Shown: positions 9,263-22,013 of the stretch, one piece after another | Layout: every line of letters begins with the position of its first letter | How positions within the stretch are numbered: the first letter of the stretch is position 1 | Assembly (NCBI GenBank): GCA_022495995.1 | Contig: JAFEMH010002553.1 | Location: 62,001-126,000 of the forward strand | DNA from: Adenophora triphylla var. japonica | Lineage: Eukaryota; Streptophyta; Magnoliopsida; Asterales; Campanulaceae | Direction: 5' to 3' | DNA length: 64,000 nt | Made by a program: the position numbers and the translations under genes | Notes under the pieces: model-generated | What the model was told of the DNA's origin: nothing | Database searches by the model: none | The model's input: only the letters and a program-made list of their open reading frames with translations

Positions 9263-10767
9263 CTAGTTTAACTCCCGTGCGATGCACGGACAGTTACTAA
9301 CGAATAAATGATCGAAATCAAAATAAATATAAATGAAAATAGAGATATTTGTATACATTGTAACAAAATTCTTTAAAAACTATATTGTCAGTAAAAATAT
9401 CAGATAAAAGGTTAGTAAAATAAATCTAGTGTTACAAACGTGCGATGCACGGGAAGTTATTGATGCTTAAAAAGACGAAAATTTTATAAATAAAGAAAAT
9501 TATCAAATAACTTGAAAAATTGAGAATGCAAAAAAATATAATTGAGAATGCCAATAGGAGGATGTCAAGTGTCCAACAAAAAAAAAAGTCATCAGCCTTG
9601 AACATCCTCACGCGGCCTTGTCGGCGCGTGCCACCTACGCGCCATTGAAATGTCCAAAATGCCCTTCACCCAAATTGCGACACATGGCCAAATTTTCCAA
9701 AAAAAAAATAATAATTAAATGTAGCCCAATAACAGCTTGACACGTTTTATTTGAGCCGAGTTATTGTCCAATTTGCCACCATGTGAAATGACGAAAATTA
9801 AAATCCTAAAATTACGAACATTTGTGTTAAATGAAATAAATGCCCCAAACCATCCACTCCCTAATAAAACCCAACCCACTTCTTCCTCACCCTCTTTTAA
9901 AATACCAATTTATACTATCTATATTTCTTAAAATATTGACATGCACTTCAATCAAAATTTTAAAAATGATGATCATCTTTCCCAATATTCGTCTTTATTA
10001 TTACTTTATTTACTATGATTTAATTTTTTAAAATAAAATAAATAAAATGTTTGATGTAACAAACTAAAATCAACTCAATAACCGTATTACCATTTCCAAA
10101 TCATTATCCTATACTCCTTCACTTTTATTTTATATTTTTTATTTTTATAATTAGTAAAATTATTATTATTATCATTATCATTTATAATAAAAAAAAAACT
10201 TGACACTTAAATAATTTTGAATAAAAACATATTGTAAAATTAAAAAAGAAAATTAACAAAGATAATTTAGCAATTTATATTTAAAAATAAAGGTTTTTTT
10301 CCTGTGTCCAAATCAAATGAAAATAGTCTCTATTTAAAGATAATTTTTTTTTATGAATTTTGGTGTAAATTTTTTTTTTTAAAAAAATAATTTATTATAA
10401 AATATTTTAGGTAAAAGAAATGGGTGAAAAAAATAAAACCAAAATCAAACAAACCAATAAGAAGCCGCCAAGTGTCCAAACCAAATAAAAAAAAAAACAA
10501 CAAACTTCAGCTTCCTTCTGGTCTTCACGCGGCATTTTTGGCGCGTGTTGCACACGCGCCATTGAATTGTCTAAAATGCCCTTCACCCAAATGACGACAC
10601 ATGTCCAAAATTTCAAAAAAAAAAAAAAATTTTAATTATCCCCCAATCACAGCTTGCCACGTGTTGTTTCAGCCCATTTTTTTGCAAATCTGCCACCGTG
10701 TGAAATGACCAAAATGCCCCTCAAACCCCCTTTTATTACCAAAACCTTGTTATTATATATTTATAGA
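9263..10767 (-). mobile_element. Candidate single Helitron, 1.5 kb
   Basis: The 5' TC terminus at 10767 (host A at 10768) and the CTAG 3' terminus at 9263 (host T at 9262) give a complete non-autonomous Helitron. Its 3' hairpin is CCGTGC-GAT-GCACGG (9275-9289). GC-rich inverted repeats occur inside, for example GGCGCGTG/CACGCGCC at 10540-10560. The pairing of this particular 5' and 3' end is inferred, because another 3' end lies at 9426. Confidence 0.55.
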
Positions 10768-12262
10768 TTCAAAATATTCAAAAGAAAAAAATTGAACAAA
10801 AATAAATCAAGAACTCAATTCGTTTATACATTATGAAATACTTTCTTAAATACTACATTATCAGTACAGAAAAATTAGAAAACAAAAAAATAGAAATAAA
10901 ACCAAAATTATAAGGAATATGCATTTCTCTATATACAATTATGTAGTATTTTATCATTTAAAAAAATAAAATAAAACAAACGAACATGTTTATCAAATAC
11001 GAAATAAGTTATTGAAAGCAGTTAAAAAAAGGTGAAGATTGGAAATCTAGTTAAAAGAAAGGAGATATTTTATTTCTTTTTGATAAAGAGAACTTTTTAA
11101 ATAAAAACAAAAGTTTTGGTCATACCAAAAGGATAGTGCAGTTATCTAATAAAAATTAATATCATTCATTTTCAAATGGAAAATTTAAATTAACTCATGC
11201 TCGTACATCTAAAAAATTATGTCATAATTATTTACAGTAACTTATTATGAACATAATTATGATATTTATCTTTAATTTAACTTATTTTATTTTTAGAAGA
11301 AAAATATAAATACTAACAATTTCGGTAAATGAAAAAAAAAATCCCCAAACCCCCCCACTTCCTCATCAAACCCAACCCACTTCTTCATCTTCCTCTTTTA
11401 AAATATCAATTTATACTATCTTTATTTCTTATAATATTTACATACAGTTCAATCAAAATTTTAAAAATGATGGTCATTTTTTCCGATATTCGTCTTTATA
11501 AATAAACAATATTTAGAGATGAATGGAAAAATCGACAAATTTATTAATACTTTATTTACTATGCTTCAAATAGTATTTTTTTTGTTTAAAAAAAATAAAT
11601 AATTTGTTTGATATATCAAACTAAAATAAACACATTAACAATATTACCCCATCTAACTTATTAAATATATCAAAACCCACATTCATCACAATTAGGGGCG
11701 TAACCGAATTGAATAGGATCAAATTTATTAATACTTTATTTACTATAATATTGTTATGATTGATAATGCCACGGACGAATCATGCATGCTTGGCTAAGCT
11801 TAATCCTCATTATATAACCAAGGCAACTCATCTTACTTTGATTTTTTTTCCATGTGGGATAAAGGCCAAGGCAAGGCCAAGGGCCGAGCCAAGGGAAGGC
11901 GAAGGTCGGCCGAGCTGAAGCAAGGCCAAGGCAGATTTCCCACATTGAAAGAAAACGAATAAAAAATGGCCTTGACCTTGGACCACCTTGGTATATAATG
12001 AGGCTTCAAGTTCAACTTAGGTGTAATTATATTTATATACATATACATATATATTTATTAATATTAAATATACATATATATTTATTAATATTAAATATAC
12101 ATATATATTTATTAATGTTAAATATACATATATAATTTTAAATATAAAATATATATTCAACACCATTCCAACTCATCATCCTATACCCCACCACTTTTAT
12201 TTTATTTGATATTCTTTATTTTTATGATTAGTAAAAATATTATTATTATTATTATCATTTAT

Positions 12263-13481
12263 AATTAAAAATAAATACTTCACACTTATTTAATTTTTTT
12301 ACTAAAAAGACCATGAAAAATAAAAAACTAAAATTAACAAAAAAAAAATTAACTAATGCATTCACGCGCCTCTTTAGGCCCGTGTAATTTATGGCTTTCA
12401 TAATTTTAACTAATAAAAAAATAAGAAACAAAATAAATCATTTACTATCCGCTTTATTTGGGTAATTGTTAATAAAAGTAATTTATTTTATTTCATAAAA
12501 AATGAGATTATAACTCATTTAGTTACTTTATATTTTGTTCTAATCTGTTTTAGTGTGTGTGCACATTTGTATGTTTAACATGATGTACAAAGCTTCTTAA
12601 ATAAGCTACTCATTTTCAGTAATCTTTTTGCCCTCCATAGATTTTCAACCCTAACTACAAATGTGCCCTTATATATTTTAAAACTGTTATAGAGAGAGAG
12701 AGAGGGAGAGAGAGAGAGAGCAATGTGGGAAATCTGTCTTGGCCGGCCTTGGCCTTCCCTTGGCTCGGCCCTAGGCCTTGCCTTGACCTTGGCCTTGACC
12801 TTGATATATAATGAGGCTTCAAGTTCAACTTAGGTGTAATTATATTTATATACATATATATTTATTAATATTAAATATACATATATATTTATTAATATTA
12901 AATATACATATATAATTTTAAATATAAAATATATATTCACCACCATTTCAACTCATCATCCTATACCCCACCACTTTTATTTTATTTGATATTCTTTATT
13001 TTTATAATTAGTAAAAATATTATTATTATTATTATTATCATTTATAATTAAAAATAAATACTTCACACTTATTTAATTTTTTACTAAAAAGACCATGAAA
13101 AATAAAAAAACTAAAATTAACAAAAAAAAAAAAAAAAACTAATGCATTCACGCGCCTCTTTAGGCCCGTGTAATTTATGGCTCTCATAATTTTAACTAAT
13201 AAAAAAATAAGAAACAAAATAAATCATTTACTATCCACTTTATTTGGGTAATTGTTAAGAAAAGTAATTTAATTTATTTCATAAAAAATGACATTATAAC
13301 TCATTTAGTTACTTTATATTTTGTTCTAATCTGTTTTAGTGTGTGTGCACATGTGTATTTTTAACATGATGTACAAAGCTTCTTAAATAAGCTACTCATT
13401 TTCAGTAATTTTTTTGCCCTTCATAGATTTTCAACCCTAACCAAGTAACTACAAATGTGCCCTTGTATATTTTAAAACTGT

Positions 13482-13539
<58 letters not shown>

Positions 13540-16360
13540 AATTTCTAACTAATTATTTTATGCTCATTTCTAAAAATATATTATATTCACTTATAATATG
13601 AGTTATAAATTAATGAAAAAATTAGACCAAGAAACTAATCGAATTTTGGACTAAAATTTTAATATACTAATTTTCACATTTCTCAAATAAATGTCAAAAA
13701 AATAATTCAACAAATACCTACTTTCCAAAGGAAATAATATTAAATATACCAAAATTGTTTATACCTTTATCAATATATGGTTCAAACGAAAGTAAAAAAC
13801 GATGTTCATTTTTTTCATTAATGATTTTCACATAAACACGAATGTAAGATCAATAATAACAATAATATGGAAATCAACTATTACCAAAAAAAAATGAAAA
13901 TAACACAGGGTAGCTTACATATTTGGGTCATCTTTCCCTCAAATTATTATCCTAATCACATAAAAGAAGACTCTATTTAAGAGAAAAAAAATATGAATTT
14001 TGGTGTAAAAAAAAAATTTTAAATATTAAATTAAAAAAAGAGAAATTTATTTACTATCAATTATAATTAAAAAATAAAAAAAAATACTTCACACTTAATT
14101 AATTTTCACTAAAAAGGAATTGAAAAATTAGTAAAGGATAAATAACATATTTAAATTTATAAAAGAGGATTTTTTTTTTTGTCGAAATCTAATGAAATAA
14201 GTCTCTATTTAAAGAGGAAAATAATTATTACTTTTGGTGTATTAAAAAAAACAAAATTAATTTACATTAAATTAAATTTTTTTATCTTGACACATGGCAA
14301 CACATGGCCGGCCAAGGCCAAGCCGACCATTGATAATGCCACGGACGAATCATGCATGCTCGGCTTAGGTTAATCCTAATTATATAACCAAGGCAACTCA
14401 TCTTACTTTGATTTTATTTTCATGTGGGATAAAGACAAAGGCCAAGGCCAGGGCCGGCCAAGGGCCGAGCCAAGGCAAGGCCAAGGCCAAGGCCAACCGA
14501 GCCGAGGCAAGACCAAGGGCGGCCAAGGCAAGGCCAAGGCCAATGCAGATTTCTCACATCGAAAGAAAATGAATAAAAAATGGCCTTGACCTTGGTATAT
14601 AATGAGGCTTCAAGTTCAACTTAGGTGTAATTATATTTATATACATATATAATTATTGATATTAAGTATACATATATAATTTTAAATATAAAATATACAT
14701 ATATAGTTATTAATATAAAATATATATTCAACACCATTTCAACTCATCATTCTATACCCCACCACTTTTATTTTATTTTATATTATTTATTTTTATGATT
14801 AGTAAAAATATTATTATTATGATTATTATCATTTATAATTAAAAAAATACTTCACACTTATTTAATTTTTTACTAAAAAGATCATGAAAAAAAAACTAAA
14901 ATTACCAAAAAAAAAACAAAAACTAATGCATTCACGCCCCTCTTTATGCCCGTGTAATTTACGACTCTCATAATTTTAACAAATAAAAAAATAAGAAACA
15001 AAATAAATCATTTACTATCCACTTTATTTGGGTAATTGTTAATAAAAGTAATTTATTTTATTTCATAAAAAATGAGATTATAACTCATTTAGTTACTTGA
15101 TATTTTGTTCTAATGTGTTTTAGTGTGTGTGCACATGTGTATGTTTAACATGATGTACAAAGCTTCTTAAATAAGCTCCTCATTTTCAGTAATCTTTTTG
15201 CCCTCCATAGATTTTTAACCCTAACCAAGTAACTACAAATGTGCCCTTGTGTATTTTAAAACTTATGCAAATCTTTTTATAGAGAGAGAGATAGCGATTT
15301 ATAACTAATTATTTTATGCTTATTTTTAAAAATATATTATATTTACTTCTGAAATGAGTTTTAAATTAATGAAAAAATTAAGCCAAGAAACTAATCTAAT
15401 TTTGGACTGAAATTTTATTATACTAATTTTCTCATTTCTCAAATAAATGTCCAAAAAATAATTCAACAAACACCTACTTTCCAAACGAAATAATATTAAA
15501 TATACGAAAATAGTTTATACCTATATCAATATACGGTTCAAACGAAATTAAAAAACGATGTTCATTTTTTTCATTAATCATCTTCACATAAACACAAATG
15601 TAAGATCAATCAGAACAATATTATGGAAATAAACTATTATCAAAAAAAAAAAAAATGAAAATAACACAGGGTAGCTTACATATTAGGCCATCTTTCCCTC
15701 ATATTATTACCCTAATCAAATGAAAGAAGTCTCTATTTAAAGAGGAAAAAAAATTATGAATTTTGGTGAAAAAATAAAATAAAAAAATAATAAATTTAAA
15801 AAAGCGAATTTTTTATTATCATTTATAATTAAAAAATACTTTACATTTAATTAATTTTAACTAAAAAGAAATTGAAAAATTAGTAAAGGTTATTAACAAA
15901 TTTATATTTAAAAAAGAGGATTTTTTTTCTTTGTCCAAATCAAATGAAAGAAGCCTCTATTTAAAGAGGAAAAAAAATTATGAATTTTGGTGTAAAAAAA
16001 AATTTTAAAAAAGTAATTCAATATATAATAATTGAGGTCAAAGAAATGGGATAATTTTTTTTTTTTAAATTCTTCCGGCCAATGGTGTGTTGCCACGTGT
16101 TAAAAAAAAAAAAAATTGAAAATTGCTGTGTTAACGCGCCCTTGTCGGGCCGTGGAAGACACGCGCCTAGGAAATGACTAAACTACCCATTCCCTTCCGG
16201 CCGACACATGTCGAAGTTATTAAAAAAAAAAAAAAAAAAAAAAAAACCACCATTCACATGTTGCCACGTGTATTTTCTGGCCAGTTATTAGCAATTGTGC
16301 CACCATATGAAAAGACCAAATTGCCCCTCAATGGCCAAAAAATTACCACAATCTTATTAT
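12263..16360. repeat. Copy 1 of a 4.1-kb direct tandem duplication
   Basis: The sequence from 12263 recurs from 16361 in the same order with few differences: the coding-free blocks, the GA tracts, the CCTTGG-rich clusters, and the end piece that stops at ATCTTATTAT. Examples are 13488 matching 17613, 14290 matching 18414, 15290 matching 19400, and 16240 matching 20237. The offset is about 4,098 bp at the start. The junction at 16360/16361 joins the Helitron 5'-end region straight to the unit start. Confidence 0.85.
13484..13538. repeat. (GA)n microsatellite
   Basis: An uninterrupted GA tract inside copy 1 of the tandem unit. The matching tract in copy 2 lies at 17614-17659 and is shorter, so its length has changed since duplication. 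Confidence 0.95.
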
Positions 16361-16786
16361 AATTAAAAATAAATACTTCACACTTATTTAATTTTTTACT
16401 AAAAAGACCATGAAAAATAAAAAACTAAAATTAACAAAAAAAAAATTAACTAATGCATTCACGCGCCTCTTTAGGCCTGTGTAATTTATGGCTTTCATAA
16501 TTTTAACTAATAAAAAAATAAGAAACAAAATAAATCATTTACTATTCGCTTTATTTGGGTAATTGTTAATAAAAGTAATTTATTTTATTTCATAAAAAAT
16601 GAGATTATAACTCATTTAGTTACTTTATATTTTGTTCTAATCTGTTTTAGTGTGTGTGCACATTTGTATGTTTAACATGATGTACAAAGCTTCTTAAATA
16701 AGCTACTCATTTTCAGTAATCTTTTTGCCCTCCATAGATTTTCAACCCTAACTACAAATGTGCCCTTATATATATTTTAAAACTGT

Positions 16787-16852
<66 letters not shown>

Positions 16853-17612
16853 AATGTGGGAAATCTGTCTTTGCCGGCCTTGGCCTTCCCTTGGCTCGGC
16901 CCTAGGCCTTGCCTTGACCTTGGCCTTGACCTTGATATATAATGAGACTTCAAGTTCAACTTAGGTGTAATTATATTTATATACATATATATTTATTAAT
17001 ATTAAATATACATATATATTTATTAATATTAAATATACATATATAATTTTAAATATAAAATATATATTCACCACCATTCCAACTCATCATCCTATACCCC
17101 ACCACTTTTATTTTATTTGATATTCTTTATTTTTATAATTAGTAAAAATATTATTATTATTATTATTATCATTTATAATTAAAAATAAATACTTCACACT
17201 TATTTAATTTTTTACTAAAAAGACCATGAAAAATAAAAAAACTAAAATTAACAAAAAAAAAAAAAAAAACTAATTCATTCACGCGCCTCTTTAGGCCCGT
17301 GTAATTTATGGCTCTCATAATTTTAACTAATAAAAAAATAAGAAACAAAATAAATCATTTACTATCCACTTTATTTGGGTAATTGTTAAGAAAAGTAATT
17401 TATTTTATTTCATAAAAAATGACATTATAACTCATTTAGTTACTTTATATTTTGTTCTAATCTGTTTTAGTGTGTGTGCACATGTGTATTTTTAACATGA
17501 TGTACAAAGCTTCTTAAATAAGCTACTCATTTTCAGTAATCTTTTTGTCCTTCATAGATTTTCAACCCTAACCAAGTAACTACAAATGTGCCCTTGTATA
17601 TTTTAAAACTGT

Positions 17613-17660
<48 letters not shown>

Positions 17661-20355
17661 AATTTATAACTAATTATTTTATGCTCATTTCTAAAAATAT
17701 ATTATATTCACTTATAATATGAGTTATAAATTAATGAAAAAATTAGACCAAGAAACTAATCGAATTTTGGACTAAAATTTTAATATACTAATTTTCACAT
17801 TTCTCAAATAAATGTCAAAAAAATAATTCAACAAATACCTACTTTCCAAAGGAAATAATATTAAATATACCAAAATTGTTTATACCTTTATCAATATATG
17901 GTTCAAACGAAAGTAAAAAACGATGTTCATTTTTTTCATTAATGATTTTCACATAAACACGAATGTAAGATCAATAATAACAATAATATGGAAATCAACT
18001 ATTACCAAAAAATAAAATAAAAATAACACAGGGTAGCTTACATATTTGGGTCATCTTTCCCTCATATTATTATCCTAATCACATAAAAGAAGACTCTATT
18101 TAAAGAGAAAAAAAAATATGAATTTTGGTGTAAAAAAAATTTTAAAATATTAAATTAAAAAAAGAGAAATTTCTTTACTATCAATTATAATTAAAAAATA
18201 AAAAAAAATAGTTCACACTTAATTAATTTTCACTAAAAAGGAATTGAAAAATTAGTAAAGGATAAATAACATATTTAAATTTATAAAAGTGGATTTTTTT
18301 TTTGTCGAAATCTAATGAAATAAGTCTCTATTTAAAGAGGAAAATAATTATTACTTTTGGTGTATTAAAAAAAACAAAATTAATTTACATTAAATTAAAT
18401 TTTTTTATCTTGACACATGGCAACACATGGCCGGTCAAGGCCAAGCCGACCATTGATAATGCCACGGACGAATCATGCATGCTCGACTTAGGTTAATCCT
18501 AATTATATAACCAAGGCAACTCATCTTACTTTGATTTTTTTTCATGTGGGATAAAGGCAAAGGCCAAGGCCAAGGTCGGCCAAGGGCCGAGCCAAGGCAA
18601 GGCCAAGGCCAAGGCCAACCGAGCCGAGGCAAGACCAAGGGCGGCCAAGGCAAGGCCAAGGCCAATGCAGATTTCTCACATCGAAAGAAAATGAATAAAA
18701 AATGGCCTTGACCTTGGTATATAATGAGGCTTCAAGTTCAACTTAGGTGTAATTATATTTATATACATATATAATTATTGATATTAAGTATACATATATA
18801 ATTTTAAATATAAAATATACATATATAGTTATTAATATAAAATATATATTCAACACCATTTCAACTCATCATTCTATACCCCACCACTTTTATTTTATTT
18901 AATATTATTTATTTTTATGATTAGTAAAAATATTATTATTATGATTATTATCATTTATAATTAAAAAAAATACTTCACACTTATTTAATTTTTTACTAAA
19001 AAGACCATGAAAAAAAAACTAAAATTACCAAAAAAAAAAAAACTAATGCATTCACGCCCCTCTTTATGCCCGTGTAATTTACGGCTCTCATAATTTTAAC
19101 AAATAAAAAAATAAGAAACAGAATAAATCATTTACTATCCACTTTATTTGGGTAATTGTTAATAAAAGTAATTTATTTTATTTCATAAAAAATGAGATTA
19201 TAACTCATTTAGTTACTTGATATTTTGTTCTAATGTGTTTTAGTGTGTGTGCACATGTGTATGTTTAACATGATGTACAAAGCTTCTTAAATAAGCTACT
19301 CATTTTCAGTAATCTTTTTGCCCTCCATAGATTTTCAACCCTAACCAAGTAACTACAAATGTGCCCTTGTATATTTTAAAACTTATGCAAGTCTTTTTAT
19401 AGAGAGAGAGATAGCGATTTATAACTAATTATTTTATGCTTATTTTTAAAAATATATTATATTTACTTCTGAAATGAGTTTTAAATTAATGAAAAAATTA
19501 AGCCAAGAAACTAATCTAATTTTGGACTGAAATTTTATTATACTAATTTTCTCATTTCTCAAATAAATGTCCAAAAAATAATTCAACAAACACCTACTTT
19601 CCAAACGAAATAATATTAAATATACGAAAATAGTTTATACCTATATCAATATACGGTTCAAATGAAATTAAAAAACGATGTTCATTTTTTTCATTAATCA
19701 TCTTCACATAAACACAAATGTAAGATCAATCAGAACAATATTATGGAAATAAACTATTATCAAAAAAAAAATGAAAATAACACAGGGTAGCTTACATATT
19801 AGGCCATCTTTCCCTCATATTATTACCCTAATCAAATGAAAGAAGTCTCTATTTAAAGAGGAAAAAAAATTATGAATTTTGGTGAAAAAATAAAATAAAA
19901 AAATAATAAATTTAAAAAAGCGAATTTTTTTTATTATCATTTATAATTAAAAAAAATACTTTACATTTAATTAATTTTAACTAAAAAGAAATTGAAAAAT
20001 TAGTAAAGGATAATTAACAAATTTATATTTAAAAAAGAGGATTTTTTATCTTTGTCCAAATCAAATGAAAGAAGCCTCTATTTAAAGAGGAAAAAAAATT
20101 ATGAATTTTGGTGTAAAAAAAAATTAAAAAAAAGTAATTTAATATATAATAATTGAGGTCAAAGAAATGGGATAATTTTTTTTTTGAAATTCTTCCAGCC
20201 AATGGTGTGTTGCCATGTGTTAAAAAAAAAAAAAAAAAACCACCATTCACATGTTGCCACATGTATTTTCTGGCCAGTTATTAGCAATTGTGCCACCATA
20301 TGAAAAGACCAAATTGCCCCTCAATGGCCAAAAAATTACCACAATCTTATTATTT
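16361..20355. repeat. Copy 2 of the 4.1-kb tandem duplication
   Basis: This is the second copy of the unit at 12263-16360. It is about 100 bp shorter because a segment present at roughly 16113-16222 in copy 1 (between two poly(A) runs) is absent near 20230. Each unit itself contains three versions of a block marked by CATTCACGCGCCTCTTTAGG, with block starts at 12359, 13146, 14930, 16457, 17277 and 19051. Several rounds of duplication are therefore visible. Confidence 0.85.
16789..16851. repeat. (GA)n microsatellite
   Basis: A GA tract of about 63 bp. Its counterpart in copy 1 (12692-12720) is about 29 bp and interrupted by GGG, which shows rapid length change between otherwise very similar copies. 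Confidence 0.95.
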
Positions 20356-20367
20356 TATATAGATAGA

Positions 20368-20506
20368 TATTAAAAAAAAAAAATAGCCGAGTAGGTAAAC
20401 TGTAAACACATTTACTATTTGTATGAATATTAAGAAAAAATATTCATCGAGTAGGTATTGTGATTATAAAAAGTGAGGTAAGAAGGAGAAAGTGAGATAG
20501 ATAATA
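20368..20506. other. MITE-like fragment between Helitron array and RT1
   Basis: The sequence AAACACATTTACTATTTGTA (near 20406) nearly repeats AAACATATTTACTATTTGTA at 9199. The fragment then runs AT-rich up to GTAAT (20507-20511), where RT1 inserted. After RT1, similar AT-rich sequence continues from 57479. Confidence 0.4.
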
Positions 20507-20511
20507 GTAAT

Positions 20512-21859
20512 TGATGATGTCAAAATCGTCAAATCAGCCCAAATCCAAGCGTTCGGATGCTCCGGAGATTGCAAGGCCTGAAAATAAGAGAAAACACGTA
20601 AACTAAGCCGGGGCGGATCCGGCTAAAGGCCCTCCGGCGTGAGAGTAAGTTCACGGTTTGATTGTGAGAAACTAAATTGACAGAGTTTCTGTATTGTAAA
20701 AAGTAACGTACCAAAATATTGAGATTATGGCTTGTATTTATAGGGATGGATATATGGAATCCATGTTGAACTTGGACCATAAAGAGATAAGATATAATCC
20801 TAGGAGGATTTTATCTGTTAAGGAGTCCTTGTTTGAGTTGAATTGATATAGGAGGTGGTTAAAATCCTGATTAGATTATAACTGCTTAATCCTTATTGGA
20901 ATAGGATTGTAAGGACTGTTCTGCCGGAAAGCCGAGATGCAAATATTCCCTTCCTCGTCATATGCTGATATGCCGAGGTACAAATATTCCTCTCCTCGTC
21001 ATACATGGCCATCTCGGTCCATGATGAGTCGGGGAAGGAATTAAGAGCTGAAGAGCAAGTGGGATAGCCGAGATGCAAATAGTCGGTTCCTCGTCATTCA
21101 TGGCCATCTCGGCCCATGATGAGCCGGGGAAGAGATGAGAAATATGTTGATCTCGTCATGATGATATCATAACCGAGGAAGGGACCTCGTCCTCATCGTC
21201 AAGGGAGGTCACCTCGTCCTCGGAGGGACCTCATCTCGTACTTGGAGGGAGGTCACCTCGTCGTCAAGGGAGCTCACCTCGTCCTCGCACTCGCACTCGT
21301 CGTCAAGGGAGCTCACCTCGTACTCGAGGGAGGTCTCCTCGTACTTGGAGGGAGGTCACCTCGTCGTCAAGGGAGGTCTCCTCGTCCTCGTACCTCGTCG
21401 TCAAGGGAGATCACCTCGTACTTGGAGGGAGGTCACCTCGTCGTCAAGGGAGGTCTCCTCGTCCTCGTACCTCGTCGTCAAGGGAGCTCACCTCGTACTT
21501 GGAGGGAGGTCTCCTCGTACTTGGAGGGAGGTCACCTCATCATCAAGAGAGGTCTCCTCGTCTTCGTACCTCGTACCTCGTCGTCAAGGGAGCTCACCTC
21601 GTACTTGGAGGGAGGTCTCCTCGTACTTGGAGGGAGGTCACCTCGTACTTGGAGGGAGGTCTCCTCGTACTTGAGACTTGGTCATTTCGCCTACTAAGTC
21701 TAGGTCGACCTAGGGGAATGACGAGAAAGCTTGATTCAAGGAAGGTAGAGAAGCCCATTCCCCTTCTCGTACATAATACTTAGGATTATGTTTAGGCCCC
21801 AATCCACTTGGGCCTTGCCCGGACTAGTCCAAGTTCGTATCTTCGGTTTATACCGTTCA
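20512..21859 (-). repeat. RT1 3' LTR (1,348 bp)
   Basis: It begins TGATGATGTC (plus strand) after TSD GTAAT and ends at ACCGTTCA. It contains a minus-strand TATA box (TATAAATA, complement of 20735-20742) and a variable minisatellite. By eye, about 2 percent of positions differ from the other LTR outside the minisatellite. Confidence 0.9.
21185..21672. repeat. LTR minisatellite of RT1 (CCTCGTC-rich)
   Basis: A degenerate tandem array of units built from CTTGGAGGGAGGTCACCTCG and CGTCAAGGGAGCTCACCTCG. The same array, with a different unit order, lies at 26765-27213 and 57251-57290. Its periodicity produces long open frames in all three plus-strand phases, which are not genes. Confidence 0.9.
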
Positions 21860-22013
21860 GTGGCCCCCGACTTCCTAGATCGGCATAAGGCTATGCTGAG
21901 GAGGAAGTGAACTCTACCTCAGTTTACGAAAATACGAACATGCGTCACGTGGCAGGTGTCGCTTCAGTTGTCCGCTGGCCGATAATGCAATGATGGATTG
22001 TGGAGCATGATGC

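Larger units (their letters stand above)
11860..18665. repeat. Five GC-rich CCAAGG/CCTTGG word clusters in AT-rich Helitron DNA
   Basis: Clusters of the words GGCCAAGG, CAAGGCCAAG and GGCCGAGCCAAG lie at about 11860-11945, 14303-14545 and 18420-18665, and on the other strand at 12737-12812 and 16866-16936. Three clusters are preceded by ATAATGCCACGGACGAATCA and a CATGTGGGAT motif. They are followed by TTCCCACATTGA or TTCTCACATCGA and then TATATAATGAGGCTTCAAG. Copy number and order of words vary. They may be the core of a small embedded element. Confidence 0.7.
9222..20367 (-). mobile_element. Minus-strand Helitron array (non-autonomous)
   Basis: On the minus strand the right boundary begins TCTATCTATATAAAA, preceded by A at 20368; this is a plant Helitron 5' end. 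At the left are several 3' ends, each with a GC hairpin 8 or more nt before a CTRR terminus: CTAA at 9225-9222 followed by T, CTAG at 9266-9263 followed by T, and a weaker CTAG at 9429-9426. A second 5' end (TCTATAAATATATAATAACA) lies at 10767. No Rep or helicase coding is visible. The interior is AT-rich and built from repeated blocks of one family, so it is a nested or tandem set rather than one simple element. Confidence 0.75.

Noticed and set aside
9840..10031. 63-codon frame inside the Helitron
   Set aside because: AT-rich, with no domain. The homologous block at 11345 does not keep it open.
11754..12048. Trp/Pro/Leu-rich minus-strand frames (also near 18435)
   Set aside because: They come from the CCAAGG word clusters, and copies in other units are frameshifted or inverted.
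16758..16986. Arg-Glu or Ser-Leu repeat proteins
   Set aside because: They are translations of a (GA)n microsatellite.
21242..21783. Three overlapping plus-strand open frames of 94-151 codons
   Set aside because: They are generated by the CCTCGTC-rich LTR minisatellite, are repetitive in all frames, and recur in the other LTR (26779-27328).
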